The notes under the pieces are model-generated. The model saw nothing but the letters and a program-made list of their open reading frames with translations, was not told where the DNA came from and ran no database searches. A stretch of DNA of 64,000 bases, taken from the NCBI RefSeq assembly GCF_027853245.1, contig NZ_JAPTZM010000003.1. One strand, given 5' to 3'. The DNA comes from Atlantibacter subterraneus. Its GTDB lineage: Bacteria > Pseudomonadota > Gammaproteobacteria > Enterobacterales > Enterobacteriaceae. Made by a program: the position numbers and the translations under genes. Below, piece after piece: positions 44,001 through 52,711 of the stretch. Every line of letters starts with the position of its first letter. The stretch's first letter is position 1.

Positions 44001-44200
44001 TGTTCGATAACCTGCGTCACCGTATCCTGTACGGTTTTCGCATCGGCGCCCGGGTACATGGCGGAGATCTGGATAGCCGGCGGCGCGATCGTGGGATACT
44101 GCGCCACAGGCAGTTTCATGATCGCAAGGCCCCCCGCCAGCATAATAATGATGGCGATTACCCACGCGAAGATTGGGCGATCGATAAAAAACTTAGCCAT
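41051..44200 (-). CDS. acrB: RND multidrug efflux pump, inner membrane subunit AcrB
   Basis: A 1049-residue trimeric pump, identical in length to E. coli AcrB. With AcrA and TolC it expels drugs, bile salts and dyes using the proton gradient. The proton relay pair Asp407-Asp408 is in GLLVDDAIVVVENVER. The start MAKFFIDRPIFAWVIAI is the RND signature. It follows acrA by 22 bases in one operon. Confidence 0.98.
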   Translation of the reverse strand: MAKFFIDRPIFAWVIAIIIMLAGGLAIMKLPVAQYPTIAPPAIQISAMYPGADAKTVQDTVTQVIEQNMNGIDNLLYMSSTSDSSGSVQITITFDSGTDADIAQVQVQNKLQLAMPLLPQEVQQQGVSVEKSSSSFLMVVGMISTDGSMTQEDIADYVGATVKDPISRTTGVGDVQLFGAQYAMRIWMDPNKLTNYQLTPVDVINAIKAQNAQVAAGQLGGTPPVKGQQLNASIIAQTRLTSAEEFSKILLKVNQDGSQVRLSDVAKVELGGESYDVIARYNGQPASGLGIKLATGANALDTAAAVRESIEKMKPFFPHGLEVVYPYDTTPFVKISINEVVKTLVEAIVLVFLVMYLFLQNFRATLIPTIAVPVVLLGTFAILAVFGYSINTLTMFGMVLAIGLLVDDAIVVVENVERVMAEEGLPPKEATRKSMGQIQGALVGIAMVLSAVFIPMAFFGGSTGAIYRQFSITIVSAMVLSVLVALILTPALCATMLKPIAKGDHGEGKKGFFGWFNRMFDKSTHHYTDSVGNILRSTGRYLLLYLLIVGGMAFLFIKLPSSFLPDEDQGVFLTMAQLPAGATQERTQKVLDEVTDYYLTKEKANVNSVFTVNGFGFSGRGQNTGLAFVSLKNWDERPGAENKVEAITGRAMGRFSQIKDAMVFAFNLPAIVELGTATGFDFQLIDQANLGHEKLTQARNQLLGEVAKHPDLLAGVRPNGLEDTPQYKIDIDQEKAQALGVSISDINTTLGSAWGGSYVNDFIDRGRVKKVYVMSEAEYRMLPEDINNWYVRNTSGQMVPFSAFSSAHWEYGSPRLERYNGLPSMEILGEAVPGKSTGEAMNMMEELASKLPTGIGYDWTGMSYQERLSGNQAPALYAISLIVVFLCLAALYESWSIPFSVMLVVPLGVIGALLAATFRGLNNDVYFQVGLLTTIGLSAKNAILIVEFAKDLMDKEGKGLIEATLEAVRMRLRPILMTSLAFILGVMPLVISSGAGSGAQNAVGTGVMGGMITATVLAIFFVPVFFVVVRRRFNRKNEDIEHSHTVKHS

Positions 44201-44222
44201 GTCTTAACGGCTCCTGTTTAAG

Positions 44223-45419
44223 TTAAGACTTCGGTTGTTCTGGCGCGGCATTGGCTGCGGCGGATTGTTTATCCGCATCCGCCGTAACTTCTTGTGCTTT
44301 AACCTGGACGCCAGGACGAACTTTTTGCAAACCGGTAATAATCACGCGATCGCCTGTTTTAAGACCGTCAGTTACCAGCCACTTATCCCCAATAGCCTGG
44401 GTTGCGGTAATTTGACGTACTTCAACTTTATCGCCTTCGCCGACCACCATCGCAGACGCGTCGCCGCGCGGCGTGCGGGTTACGCCCTGTTGCGGCACCA
44501 GAATCGCGTTAGGATTCACGCCTTCTTCCAGACGCGCACGTACGAACATGCCCGGCAGTAACGTGTGGTTCGGGTTAGGGAACAGCGCGCGTAAGGTAAT
44601 CGAGCCGGTGGTTTGATCGACGGTCACGTCAGAGAATTCCAGCGTGCCCTCCTGATCGAACTTAATCCCGTCCGAGGTCACCAGCTGTACTTTCGCTTTA
44701 CCGTTTTCCTGTTTCAGCGCGCCGCTGGCCAGCTCCTGCTTCAAACGCAGGAAGTCATTGCTGGACTGGGTCACATCCACATAGATAGGGTCGAGCTGTT
44801 GTACCGTTGCCAGCGCGGTAGCCTGGCCGTTCTGCACCAGCGCGCCTTCGGTGACGCTGGATTTACCAATGCGTCCGCTGATAGGGGAGGTCACTTTGGT
44901 GTAGGCGAGGTTAATACGTGCGGTTTCAACCGCGGCTTTAGCGGCTACCACGGCGGCATTCGCCTCCTGGGCATTCGCCTGAGCGTTATCGTAATCCTGT
45001 TTACTGATGTAGTTAGTACCAATCAGTTTCTGGTAACGACGCAGCGTGACCTGCGCGATATTGGCGCTGGCCTGGGCGCGCGCCAGATCGCCTTTGGCGC
45101 TCTCGTAAGAGGCCTGGTAGGTTGCTGGATCAATCTGATAAAGGGAGACACCCGCTTCGATATCACTGCCTTCCACGAAATTACGCTTCAGAATAATACC
45201 GTTCACCTGAGGACGAACTTCCGCCACGCGATACGCACTGGTGCGGCCCGGAAGCTCGGTTGTGATCGGTAGAGGTTCGCTTTTCAGCGTGACCACGCCG
45301 ACTTCCGGCGTGTGCTGCGCCTGCTGTTGCTGCTGTTTGTCGTCACATCCTGTAAGCGCTAAGCTGCCTGAGAGCATCAGAACGACCGCCAGAGGCGTTA
45401 ACCCTCTGTTTTTGTTCAT
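44223..45419 (-). CDS. acrA: RND efflux periplasmic adaptor lipoprotein AcrA
   Basis: A 398-residue membrane fusion protein with lipobox LTGC (acylated Cys25). Barrel-sandwich, alpha-hairpin (about 100-170) and beta-barrel domains link AcrB to TolC. A run of five glutamines just after the lipidated cysteine (DDKQQQQQAQH) is longer than in K-12. The start MNKNRGLTP equals the K-12 start. Confidence 0.97.
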   Translation of the reverse strand: MNKNRGLTPLAVVLMLSGSLALTGCDDKQQQQQAQHTPEVGVVTLKSEPLPITTELPGRTSAYRVAEVRPQVNGIILKRNFVEGSDIEAGVSLYQIDPATYQASYESAKGDLARAQASANIAQVTLRRYQKLIGTNYISKQDYDNAQANAQEANAAVVAAKAAVETARINLAYTKVTSPISGRIGKSSVTEGALVQNGQATALATVQQLDPIYVDVTQSSNDFLRLKQELASGALKQENGKAKVQLVTSDGIKFDQEGTLEFSDVTVDQTTGSITLRALFPNPNHTLLPGMFVRARLEEGVNPNAILVPQQGVTRTPRGDASAMVVGEGDKVEVRQITATQAIGDKWLVTDGLKTGDRVIITGLQKVRPGVQVKAQEVTADADKQSAAANAAPEQPKS

Positions 45420-45510
45420 AGGTAAACCTCGAGTGTCCGATTTCAAAATTGATTGATGGATCAAACGTCCACAAACCCATTGCTGCGTTTAAATTATGGT
45501 CGTGATATGG

Positions 45511-45534
45511 TACATACATTCATAAATGTATGTA
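45511..45534. promoter_or_regulatory. AcrR operator between acrA and acrR
   Basis: A perfect inverted repeat with arms TACATACATT and AATGTATGTA around CATA. It equals the known AcrR site in E. coli and overlaps the acrAB promoter. Confidence 0.9.
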
Positions 45535-45562
45535 AATCTGACCCTTGTAAATTCACAAACAT

Positions 45563-46207
45563 ATGGCACGAAAAACCAAACAACAGGCACTGGAAACGCG
45601 AAACCACATCCTTGATGTGGCGATTCACTTGTTTTCCCGGCAGGGTGTTTCGGCCACGTCACTGGCAGATATTGCCCAGGCTGCTGGGGTTACGCGCGGC
45701 GCCATCTATTGGCACTTCAGAAACAAGTCCGATTTGTTTAGTGAAATCTGGGAGTTGTCAGAGTCCAGTATTGGGGATCTTGAAACTGAGTATCAGGCAA
45801 AATATCCCGGCGATCCACTGTCAGTTTTAAGAGAGATCCTGGTTTATATTCTTGAAGCTACCGTTTCAGAGGAGCGCCGCCGGTTGATGATGGAAATTAT
45901 CTTCCATAAATGTGAGTTTGTTGGCGAAATGGCTCGGGTTCAACAGCTGCATCGCGAGTATTGTCTGGCCAGCCATGAGCGTATCGAACAGGCGTTAAGC
46001 CGCTGTATGGCTGCCAGTATGCTCCCGGCGACCCTGAACCTCCGCCGCGCGACACTTCTGATGCGTAGTTATATCACCGGCTTAATGGAAAATTGGTTAT
46101 TCGCCCCACAAACCTTCGATTTGAAATCCGAAGCGCGCGCCTTCGTTGAAATCCTGCTTGAAATGTATCAGTTCTGCCCGACGCTCCAAAAAAACGCGGT
46201 GACTTAA
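45563..46207 (+). CDS. acrR: TetR-family repressor AcrR
   Basis: A 214-residue repressor of acrAB. The N-terminal TetR helix-turn-helix is intact (TSLADIAQAAGVTRGAIYWH). The C-terminal domain binds efflux substrates and releases DNA. It is divergent from acrA, and its operator lies in the gap. No frameshift or truncation, unlike many efflux-derepressed isolates. Confidence 0.97.
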   Translation: MARKTKQQALETRNHILDVAIHLFSRQGVSATSLADIAQAAGVTRGAIYWHFRNKSDLFSEIWELSESSIGDLETEYQAKYPGDPLSVLREILVYILEATVSEERRRLMMEIIFHKCEFVGEMARVQQLHREYCLASHERIEQALSRCMAASMLPATLNLRRATLLMRSYITGLMENWLFAPQTFDLKSEARAFVEILLEMYQFCPTLQKNAVT

Positions 46208-46339
46208 CCACACTCGTTATAGTCAGATTTCTCTCTATCCCCACGGCCTTGCTATTCTGCGTCCCTGTCCCGTGGTATTCTGCGCCTCACCAACTTTCTC
46301 CGATATATTCTCGGCCCGTTAATCACTCATTCAAAGACT

Positions 46340-49300
46340 ATGCAGCACGATCTTCACTTTCGCAAAATTACCTGCGTCCTGGCGCTGGTGTGGCTTCTTC
46401 TGGCTGGATTACTGCTTTCCACAGGCGTAGCGAATGCCGCATCTAACGGCGAATTGCCCGCGCGTGCTGATATTCAAAGCCAGCTTGATGCGCTGAGTAA
46501 ACAAAAAAACCTTTCCGCGCAGGATAAACTGATCCAACAGGATCTGACCCAAACGCTGGAAACCCTCGACAAAATCGAAAGGGTCAAGCAGGAGACGACG
46601 CAGTTGCGTCAACGTGTGGCACAGGCGCCGGAGAAAATGCGCCAGGCCACTGAGGCGCTCAACGCGTTAAGCACGCCGGAAAGCGATGACAGCCTGCGAC
46701 AAACCTTTAAGGCTATGTCGTTGCGGCAGCTTGAAGCGCGCACCAGCAGTATGGTGGATGAACTACAGAGCGCGCAAAACGATCTTTCCACCTTTAATAG
46801 CCAACTGGTTTCGCTGCAGACTCAACCGGAGCGGGTGCAAAATGCCATGTACACCGCTTCGCAGGAGTTGCAGCAGATCAGAAACCGCCTGAACGGCACC
46901 ACCCCGGGCGAGACGGCGCTGCGGCCATCCCAACAGACGCTGATGATGGTGCAGCAGGTATTGCTGAACGCACAAATCGATCAGCAGCGTAAGAGCCTTG
47001 AAGGGAACACGGTCTTACAGGACAGCCTGCAAAAGCAGCGCGATTACACCACCGCCCATATCAACCTGCTGGAGCATCAACTGCAGTTATTGCAGGAAGC
47101 GGCGAATACCAAACGGTTGTCGCTTACGGAAAAAACCGCTCAGGAAGCGGTAACGCCAGATGACTCCTCCAGCCTGCAAAATAATCCGCTGATTAAACAG
47201 GAGCTGGACGTCAACCATCAGCTGAGCCAGCGACTCATTTCCGCCACGGAAAATGGCAACGCGCTGGTGCAGCAGAACATCAAGGTCAAAAACTGGCTTG
47301 ATCGCGCCCTGCAGTCAGAGCGCAACCTGAAAGAACAGATTTCGGTGCTAAAAGGCAGCTTACTGCTGTCGCGTATCCTGTATCAGCAGCAGCAAACGCT
47401 GCCGTCTGCCGATGAGCTTGAGGATATGACTAACCGCATCGCCGACCTGCGTCTGGAGCAATTCGACCTGAACCAGCAGCGCGACGCGCTATTTCAGAAC
47501 GAGGCCTTTGTGGCGAAGCTGGAAGAGGGGCATCAGGGCGAAGTGAATGCTGAGGTTCACGAAACACTGCTGCAAATGGTGGATATGCGCCGCGAACTGC
47601 TCGATCAATTGAATAAGCAGCTCGGCAACCAACTGATGATGGCGATTAACCTGCAAATCAACCAGCAGCAGTTGATGAGCGTCAGTAAAAATCTTGAGCA
47701 GATGCTGACCCAGCAAATCTTCTGGGTAAACAGCAACCGTCCGATGGACTGGGACTGGATTAAAGCCTTCCCGGGCGCTATCCACGATCAGGTTAAAGCC
47801 ATGAAAATCACGGTGAACTGGAAGAAAGCCTGGCCGTCAGTGGCCGTGGCGTTTCTTGCTGGTTTACCGCTGTTGCTGATTGCCGGGCTGATCCGCTGGC
47901 GCTTCGGTTGGCTGAAACAGTATCTGGCAAAACTGGCCTCTGAAGTGGGGCAGTTGCGTAACGACAGTCAGTTGCATACGCCGAAAGCGATCCTGATTAA
48001 CTTTATCCGCGCCTTACCGGTGTGCCTGATCATCCTGGCATGTGGTCTGATCCTGCTGTTTATGCAAATCAACATCAGCGATTTGCTGTGGGAGTTTAGT
48101 AAAAAACTCGCCATGTTCTGGCTGGTGTTCGGCGTGTGCTGGCGGGTGCTGGAAAAAGACGGCATGGCGGTCAGCCATTTCAACATGCCTGCGCAGCTTA
48201 CCAGCCACTGGCGTCGCCAGATTGTGCGCGTAAGCCTGGCGCTGTTGCCGCTGCTGTTCTGGTCGGTGATGGCGGAGCTGTCCCCGCTGAATCTGATGGA
48301 TGACGTGCTGGGCCAGGTGATTATTTTCATCAACCTGCTGGTGATTGCCGCGCTGATTTGGCCAATGTGCCGGGAGAGCTGGCACGACAAAGAGTCGCAC
48401 ACCATGCGTCTGGTCACCATCACCGTGCTGGCGATTGTGCCGATTATGCTGCTGGTGCTGACGGTTACCGGGTACTTCTACACCACGCTGCGCCTGGCCG
48501 GACGCTGGATTGATACCGTTTACCTGGTGATTATCTGGAACCTGCTGTATCAGACCGTATTGCGCGGGTTAAGCGTCGCGGCGCGCCGCATCGCCTATCG
48601 CCGCGCCATTGCCCGTCGCCAGAATCTGGTTAAAGAGGGCGCAGAGGGTGCCGAACCGGTAGAAGAGCCGCCGCTGGGCCTCGATCAGGTTAACCAGCAG
48701 ACATTGCGTCTGACGATGTTGACCCTGTTCGCCCTGTTCGGCGTGGTGTTCTGGGCGATTTGGTCGGATTTGATCACCGTATTCGCCTATCTCGACAGCG
48801 TGGTGTTATGGAATTACAACGGCACCGAAGCGGGTGCGGCGGTAATTAAACACGTTACGATGGGCAGCCTGCTATTCGCACTGGCGGCGTTTGCCGTCGC
48901 ATGGGCGCTGATCCGCAACCTGCCCGGCCTGCTGGAAGTGCTGGTGCTGTCGCGTCTGAATATGCGGCAGGGCACGTCCTACGCCATTACAACCATCCTC
49001 AACTACGTGATTATCGGCGTCGGGGCGATGGTGGTCTTTGGTGCGCTCGGGGTGTCGTGGGACAAACTGCAGTGGCTGGCGGCGGCGCTGTCGGTGGGTC
49101 TGGGCTTCGGCTTGCAGGAAATTTTCGGTAACTTTGTTTCCGGTATTATTATCCTGTTCGAACGTCCGGTGCGTATCGGCGATACCGTCACTATCGGCAC
49201 CTTCTCGGGAACCGTCAGCAAAATCCGTATCCGCGCGACCACCATCACCGACTTTGACCGCAAAGAGGTGATTATCCCGAACAAGGCGTTTGTGACCGAG

Positions 49301-49693
49301 CGGCTGATTAACTGGTCGTTGACCGATACCATCACCCGCGTGGTGATCCGCCTGGGCGTGGCTTACGGATCGGATCTGGATAAGGTGAAAGCGATCCTGC
49401 TTAAGGCGGCGATGGAACATCCGAAAGTGATGCACGATCCGGAACCGTCGGTGTTCTTTACCACCTTCGGGCCGAGCACGCTGGATCATGAACTGCGCTT
49501 GTACGTTCGTGAACTGCGCGATCGCAGCTACACCGTGGATGAACTGAACCGCACCATCGATCGTCTGTGCCGTGAAAACGACATCAACATCGCGTTCAAC
49601 CAGCTTGAAGTGCACCTGCATAACAAGAACGGTGAGCAGTTCACCGAGGTGAAGCGCGATCTGAATAGCGGCCAGGCACCGACTGCGGCATAA
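46340..49693 (+). CDS. mscK: Mechanosensitive channel MscK (KefA)
   Basis: A 1117-residue potassium-dependent mechanosensitive channel of the MscS family. The signal peptide ends near residue 33, followed by a long periplasmic coiled-coil region (about 40-470), about eleven membrane helices, and the MscS core (about 890-1090) with the pore helix WLAAALSVGLGFGLQEIFGN and the beta domain DRKEVIIPNKAFV. Length is close to the K-12 protein (1120). N-terminus differs from K-12, as signal peptides do. It follows acrR; downstream genes are not those of K-12. Confidence 0.96.
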   Translation: MQHDLHFRKITCVLALVWLLLAGLLLSTGVANAASNGELPARADIQSQLDALSKQKNLSAQDKLIQQDLTQTLETLDKIERVKQETTQLRQRVAQAPEKMRQATEALNALSTPESDDSLRQTFKAMSLRQLEARTSSMVDELQSAQNDLSTFNSQLVSLQTQPERVQNAMYTASQELQQIRNRLNGTTPGETALRPSQQTLMMVQQVLLNAQIDQQRKSLEGNTVLQDSLQKQRDYTTAHINLLEHQLQLLQEAANTKRLSLTEKTAQEAVTPDDSSSLQNNPLIKQELDVNHQLSQRLISATENGNALVQQNIKVKNWLDRALQSERNLKEQISVLKGSLLLSRILYQQQQTLPSADELEDMTNRIADLRLEQFDLNQQRDALFQNEAFVAKLEEGHQGEVNAEVHETLLQMVDMRRELLDQLNKQLGNQLMMAINLQINQQQLMSVSKNLEQMLTQQIFWVNSNRPMDWDWIKAFPGAIHDQVKAMKITVNWKKAWPSVAVAFLAGLPLLLIAGLIRWRFGWLKQYLAKLASEVGQLRNDSQLHTPKAILINFIRALPVCLIILACGLILLFMQINISDLLWEFSKKLAMFWLVFGVCWRVLEKDGMAVSHFNMPAQLTSHWRRQIVRVSLALLPLLFWSVMAELSPLNLMDDVLGQVIIFINLLVIAALIWPMCRESWHDKESHTMRLVTITVLAIVPIMLLVLTVTGYFYTTLRLAGRWIDTVYLVIIWNLLYQTVLRGLSVAARRIAYRRAIARRQNLVKEGAEGAEPVEEPPLGLDQVNQQTLRLTMLTLFALFGVVFWAIWSDLITVFAYLDSVVLWNYNGTEAGAAVIKHVTMGSLLFALAAFAVAWALIRNLPGLLEVLVLSRLNMRQGTSYAITTILNYVIIGVGAMVVFGALGVSWDKLQWLAAALSVGLGFGLQEIFGNFVSGIIILFERPVRIGDTVTIGTFSGTVSKIRIRATTITDFDRKEVIIPNKAFVTERLINWSLTDTITRVVIRLGVAYGSDLDKVKAILLKAAMEHPKVMHDPEPSVFFTTFGPSTLDHELRLYVRELRDRSYTVDELNRTIDRLCRENDINIAFNQLEVHLHNKNGEQFTEVKRDLNSGQAPTAA

Positions 49694-49700
49694 AAAAGGC

Positions 49701-49719
49701 GAGGGCGCAGAACGCCCTC
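49701..49719 (-). terminator. Terminator of hmp, next to the mscK stop
   Basis: GAGGGCG-cagaa-CGCCCTC is preceded on the plus strand by six A residues that begin in the mscK stop codon. Read on the minus strand, this is a stem followed by a U-run, fitting termination of hmp. Confidence 0.7.
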
Positions 49720-49738
49720 ACCTGAGAAGATCTTACAG

Positions 49739-49760
49739 GGGGATAATCATCCCCTTTTTT
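49739..49760 (+). terminator. Terminator of mscK, next to the hmp stop
   Basis: GGGGAT-aatc-ATCCCC followed by six T residues, ending at the hmp stop codon. It works in the plus direction for mscK. Confidence 0.75.
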
Positions 49761-49761
49761 A

Positions 49762-50952
49762 TTACAGGACCTTATGCGGGCCGAAACATTCGTAATGAAT
49801 GTTCGCCGGGTCGATACCCAGGCTCACCAGCTGTTTGGCGGCAAACTGCATAAAGGCCACCGGGCCGCACAGGAAGAACGTCATACCGGGAACCTTCAGC
49901 GCGCCTTCCTGCTTCAACAGATCCATTAACCCTTCGCTGTGGAAGCGACCGTTATCGCGATCGAGCTGTGACGGCACGCGATACCAGATATGGTAATCAA
50001 AATGCTTCAGCAACTTACCATGCAGGGCAATTTCATCAGCAAAAGCATGGACATCGCCGTTTTCAGCAGCATGCAGCCAGTTGACCTGTGCATCATGATG
50101 ATTGGCAGCCAGGTTATCCAGCATCGCCAGCATCGGCGTCTGGCCTACGCCTGCGGAAATCAGCGTCACAGGCGTTGTCGGCGGCACATCCATAAAGAAA
50201 TCGCCCGCCGGAGCCACCAGGTTAATCACATCACCCACTTTAGCGTGAGCGTGCAGCCAGTTTGATACCACGCCTTCACCTTCGCGCTTCACCGCAATGC
50301 GGTAGCTTTTGCCGTTTGGTTTGCGGGTCAGGGAGTACTGGCGAATCTCCTGGTACTCGAAGTTTTCTGGTTTGATCCACACGCCTAAATACTGGCCTGG
50401 CTTATAATCCGCCACCGGGCCGCCGTCTACGGGCGTAAATTCAAAACTGGTGATCAATGCGCTTTGCTGTTTGACTTCCGTGATGCGGAACGGACGTGTC
50501 CCTTCCCAGCCGCCGGTTTTGCCTGCGTTTTCCTGATAGATTTCCGCCTCGCGGTTTATAAACACCTGTGCCAGCACGCCATAGGCTTTACCCCAGGCAT
50601 CCAGTACCTCCTGACCCGGGCTGAACATCTCATCCAGGGTCGCTAACAGATGGGTACCGACGATGTTGTATTGTTCCGGCTTGATATGGAAGCTGGTGTG
50701 CTTCTGGGCGATTTTCTCCACCGCCGGCAGCAGCGCCGCCAGGTTCTCAATATTGGTGGCATAGGCGCAAATGGCGTTGAACAGCGCTTCACGCTGATCG
50801 CCGTTGCGCTGATTGCTCATATTAAAAATGTCTTTCAGTTCCGGATTATGGGCAAACATCCGGTCATAAAAGTGGGCGGTGAGTTTCGGGCCAGTTGCTG
50901 CCAGTAGCGGAATAGTGGACTTCACAGTCGCGATAGTTTGAGCATCTAACAT
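49762..50952 (-). CDS. hmp: Nitric oxide dioxygenase / flavohemoprotein
   Basis: A 396-residue protein identical in length to E. coli Hmp. It converts NO and O2 to nitrate using NAD(P)H. The globin domain (1-140) has the distal Tyr29 and Gln53 and proximal His85. The FAD/NAD-binding reductase half includes RQYSLTR near 206 and GVGQTPML near 270. An NsrR-type box precedes it. It is divergent from glyA, as in K-12, but its 3' neighbour is mscK instead of glnB. Confidence 0.98.
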   Translation of the reverse strand: MLDAQTIATVKSTIPLLAATGPKLTAHFYDRMFAHNPELKDIFNMSNQRNGDQREALFNAICAYATNIENLAALLPAVEKIAQKHTSFHIKPEQYNIVGTHLLATLDEMFSPGQEVLDAWGKAYGVLAQVFINREAEIYQENAGKTGGWEGTRPFRITEVKQQSALITSFEFTPVDGGPVADYKPGQYLGVWIKPENFEYQEIRQYSLTRKPNGKSYRIAVKREGEGVVSNWLHAHAKVGDVINLVAPAGDFFMDVPPTTPVTLISAGVGQTPMLAMLDNLAANHHDAQVNWLHAAENGDVHAFADEIALHGKLLKHFDYHIWYRVPSQLDRDNGRFHSEGLMDLLKQEGALKVPGMTFFLCGPVAFMQFAAKQLVSLGIDPANIHYECFGPHKVL

Positions 50953-50978
50953 CAGGGTGTTCCTTTGCAGGTGTCTAT

Positions 50979-51001
50979 AATATGTATTTTGAATGCATCT
51001 T
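50979..51001. promoter_or_regulatory. NsrR-type operator of hmp
   Basis: The 23 bases match the NsrR pattern of two 11-base arms around one base; on the minus strand the first arm AAGATGCATTC agrees with the consensus AAGATGCATTT. It lies 27 bases before the hmp start codon. NsrR represses hmp until NO damages its cluster. Confidence 0.75.
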
Positions 51002-51141
51002 ATAAATTAATCCCTGTGCTGTAAAGGGTCTCTGTTGAGATTTTGTTATTGAGTGTTAATGAAAAACCTGCATCACGATCCTGAAAAGAATTCCGTCAGG
51101 TACGCCGTTTATAAATGGCGATGAAGCCTTGTACTGCCTGA

Positions 51142-51157
51142 AGCCAATCGTTTGCGT
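51142..51157. promoter_or_regulatory. PurR-type operator of glyA
   Basis: AGCCAATCGTTTGCGT matches the PurR consensus ANGCAANCGNTTNCNT with one mismatch. PurR represses glyA in E. coli. Confidence 0.65.
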
Positions 51158-51276
51158 AAAAACCTTTGTCAAGACCTATCTTCACACTGTTAATCGGTTT
51201 ACACTGTTGCCCGTTGCCCAAAAAGGGCCCCTAATTGCCGTAAAAAGTTTACCGTTAGCTGAGTCAGGAGATGCGG

Positions 51277-52530
51277 ATGTTAAAGCGTGAAATGAACATT
51301 GCCGATTATGATGCCGAACTGTGGCAGGCTATGGAGCAGGAGAAGGTTCGTCAGGAAGAACATATTGAACTTATCGCCTCCGAAAACTACACCAGCCCGC
51401 GTGTTATGCAGGCTCAGGGTTCTCAGCTGACCAACAAATACGCTGAAGGTTATCCGGGCAAACGCTACTATGGCGGTTGCGAATATGTGGATATCGTTGA
51501 GCAACTGGCGATTGACCGCGCAAAAGAACTGTTTGGCGCGGACTATGCCAACGTGCAGCCGCATTCCGGCTCCCAGGCTAACTTTGCGGTCTATACCGCG
51601 CTGCTGCAACCGGGCGATACCGTTCTGGGTATGAACCTGGCGCAAGGCGGCCACCTGACTCACGGTTCTCCGGTTAACTTCTCTGGCAAGCTGTACAACA
51701 TCATCCCTTACGGCATTGATGAGTCCGGTAAAATTGATTACGAAGACATGGCGAAGCAGGCCAAAGAGCACAAACCGAAGATGATCATCGGCGGCTTCTC
51801 TGCATACTCTGGCGTGGTTGACTGGGCAAAAATGCGTGAAATCGCAGACAGCATCGGCGCTTATCTTTTCGTTGATATGGCGCACGTCGCCGGCCTGATT
51901 GCCGCAGACGTTTATCCGAACCCGGTTCCACACGCGCACGTTGTGACCACGACCACTCACAAAACCCTGGCAGGCCCGCGCGGTGGTCTGATCCTCGCCA
52001 AAGGCGGCGACGAAGAGCTGTACAAAAAACTGAACTCTGCCGTATTCCCAAGCGCGCAGGGCGGCCCGCTGATGCACGTTATCGCGGCGAAAGCCGTAGC
52101 GCTGAAAGAAGCGATGGAGCCTGAGTTCAAAGTTTACCAGCAGCAGGTTGCCAAAAACGCCAAAGCGATGGTGGAAGTGTTCCTGAACCGTGGCTACAAA
52201 GTGGTATCTGGCGGCACGGAAAACCACCTGTTCCTGCTGGACCTGGTTGATAAAAACCTGACCGGTAAAGAAGCTGACGCTGCCCTGGGCCGCGCCAACA
52301 TCACCGTAAACAAAAACAGCGTACCGAACGATCCGAAGAGCCCGTTTGTGACCTCCGGTATCCGTATCGGCTCCCCGGCTATCACCCGTCGTGGCTTTAA
52401 AGAAGCGGAAGCGAAAGAGCTGGCTGGCTGGATGTGCGACGTGCTGTCAAACATCAACGACGAAGCGACCATCGAACGCGTGAAGCAGAAAGTGCTGGAT
52501 ATCTGCGCCCGCTTCCCGGTTTATGCATAA
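51277..52530 (+). CDS. glyA: Serine hydroxymethyltransferase
   Basis: A 417-residue PLP enzyme that converts serine to glycine and feeds one-carbon units to tetrahydrofolate. The PLP lysine lies in TTTTHKTLAGPRGG (Lys229 in K-12). The start MLKREMNIADYD was preferred over an ATG two codons upstream because AGGAG sits 6 bases before it and K-12 starts here. Confidence 0.98.
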   Translation: MLKREMNIADYDAELWQAMEQEKVRQEEHIELIASENYTSPRVMQAQGSQLTNKYAEGYPGKRYYGGCEYVDIVEQLAIDRAKELFGADYANVQPHSGSQANFAVYTALLQPGDTVLGMNLAQGGHLTHGSPVNFSGKLYNIIPYGIDESGKIDYEDMAKQAKEHKPKMIIGGFSAYSGVVDWAKMREIADSIGAYLFVDMAHVAGLIAADVYPNPVPHAHVVTTTTHKTLAGPRGGLILAKGGDEELYKKLNSAVFPSAQGGPLMHVIAAKAVALKEAMEPEFKVYQQQVAKNAKAMVEVFLNRGYKVVSGGTENHLFLLDLVDKNLTGKEADAALGRANITVNKNSVPNDPKSPFVTSGIRIGSPAITRRGFKEAEAKELAGWMCDVLSNINDEATIERVKQKVLDICARFPVYA

Positions 52531-52555
52531 TCGCTAAGCGCTGATTTTTAGCGGT

Positions 52556-52586
52556 AAAAACCCTCGACCTGGTCGGGGGTTTTTTA
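52556..52586 (+). terminator. Terminator of glyA
   Basis: CCCTCGAC-ctg-GTCGGGGG with a T-run. Confidence 0.85.
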
Positions 52587-52711
52587 TTCTAAGGCCCTAA
52601 ATACGGTGAACAGGCGAAACGGCTCGCCCCATTCTCTTGTTAACCCAGTGTTACACCTTGCACCCGGCGCAATAACCCGCCAGACTATCGCCTCCAAAAC
52701 GGGAGGGATTC

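Larger units (their letters stand above)
50953..51276. other. Divergent hmp-glyA control region
   Basis: The 324 bases contain an NsrR-type box near hmp (50979-51001) and a PurR-type box (51142-51157) in the glyA leader. In K-12, MetR also acts here; half-matches to TGAA-n5-TTCA occur (for example near 51081) but are too weak to call. Confidence 0.65.

Noticed and set aside
45420..45510. MarA/SoxS/Rob box before acrA
   Set aside because: Such a box is expected from K-12, but I could not find a stretch that fits the degenerate consensus well enough to place it.
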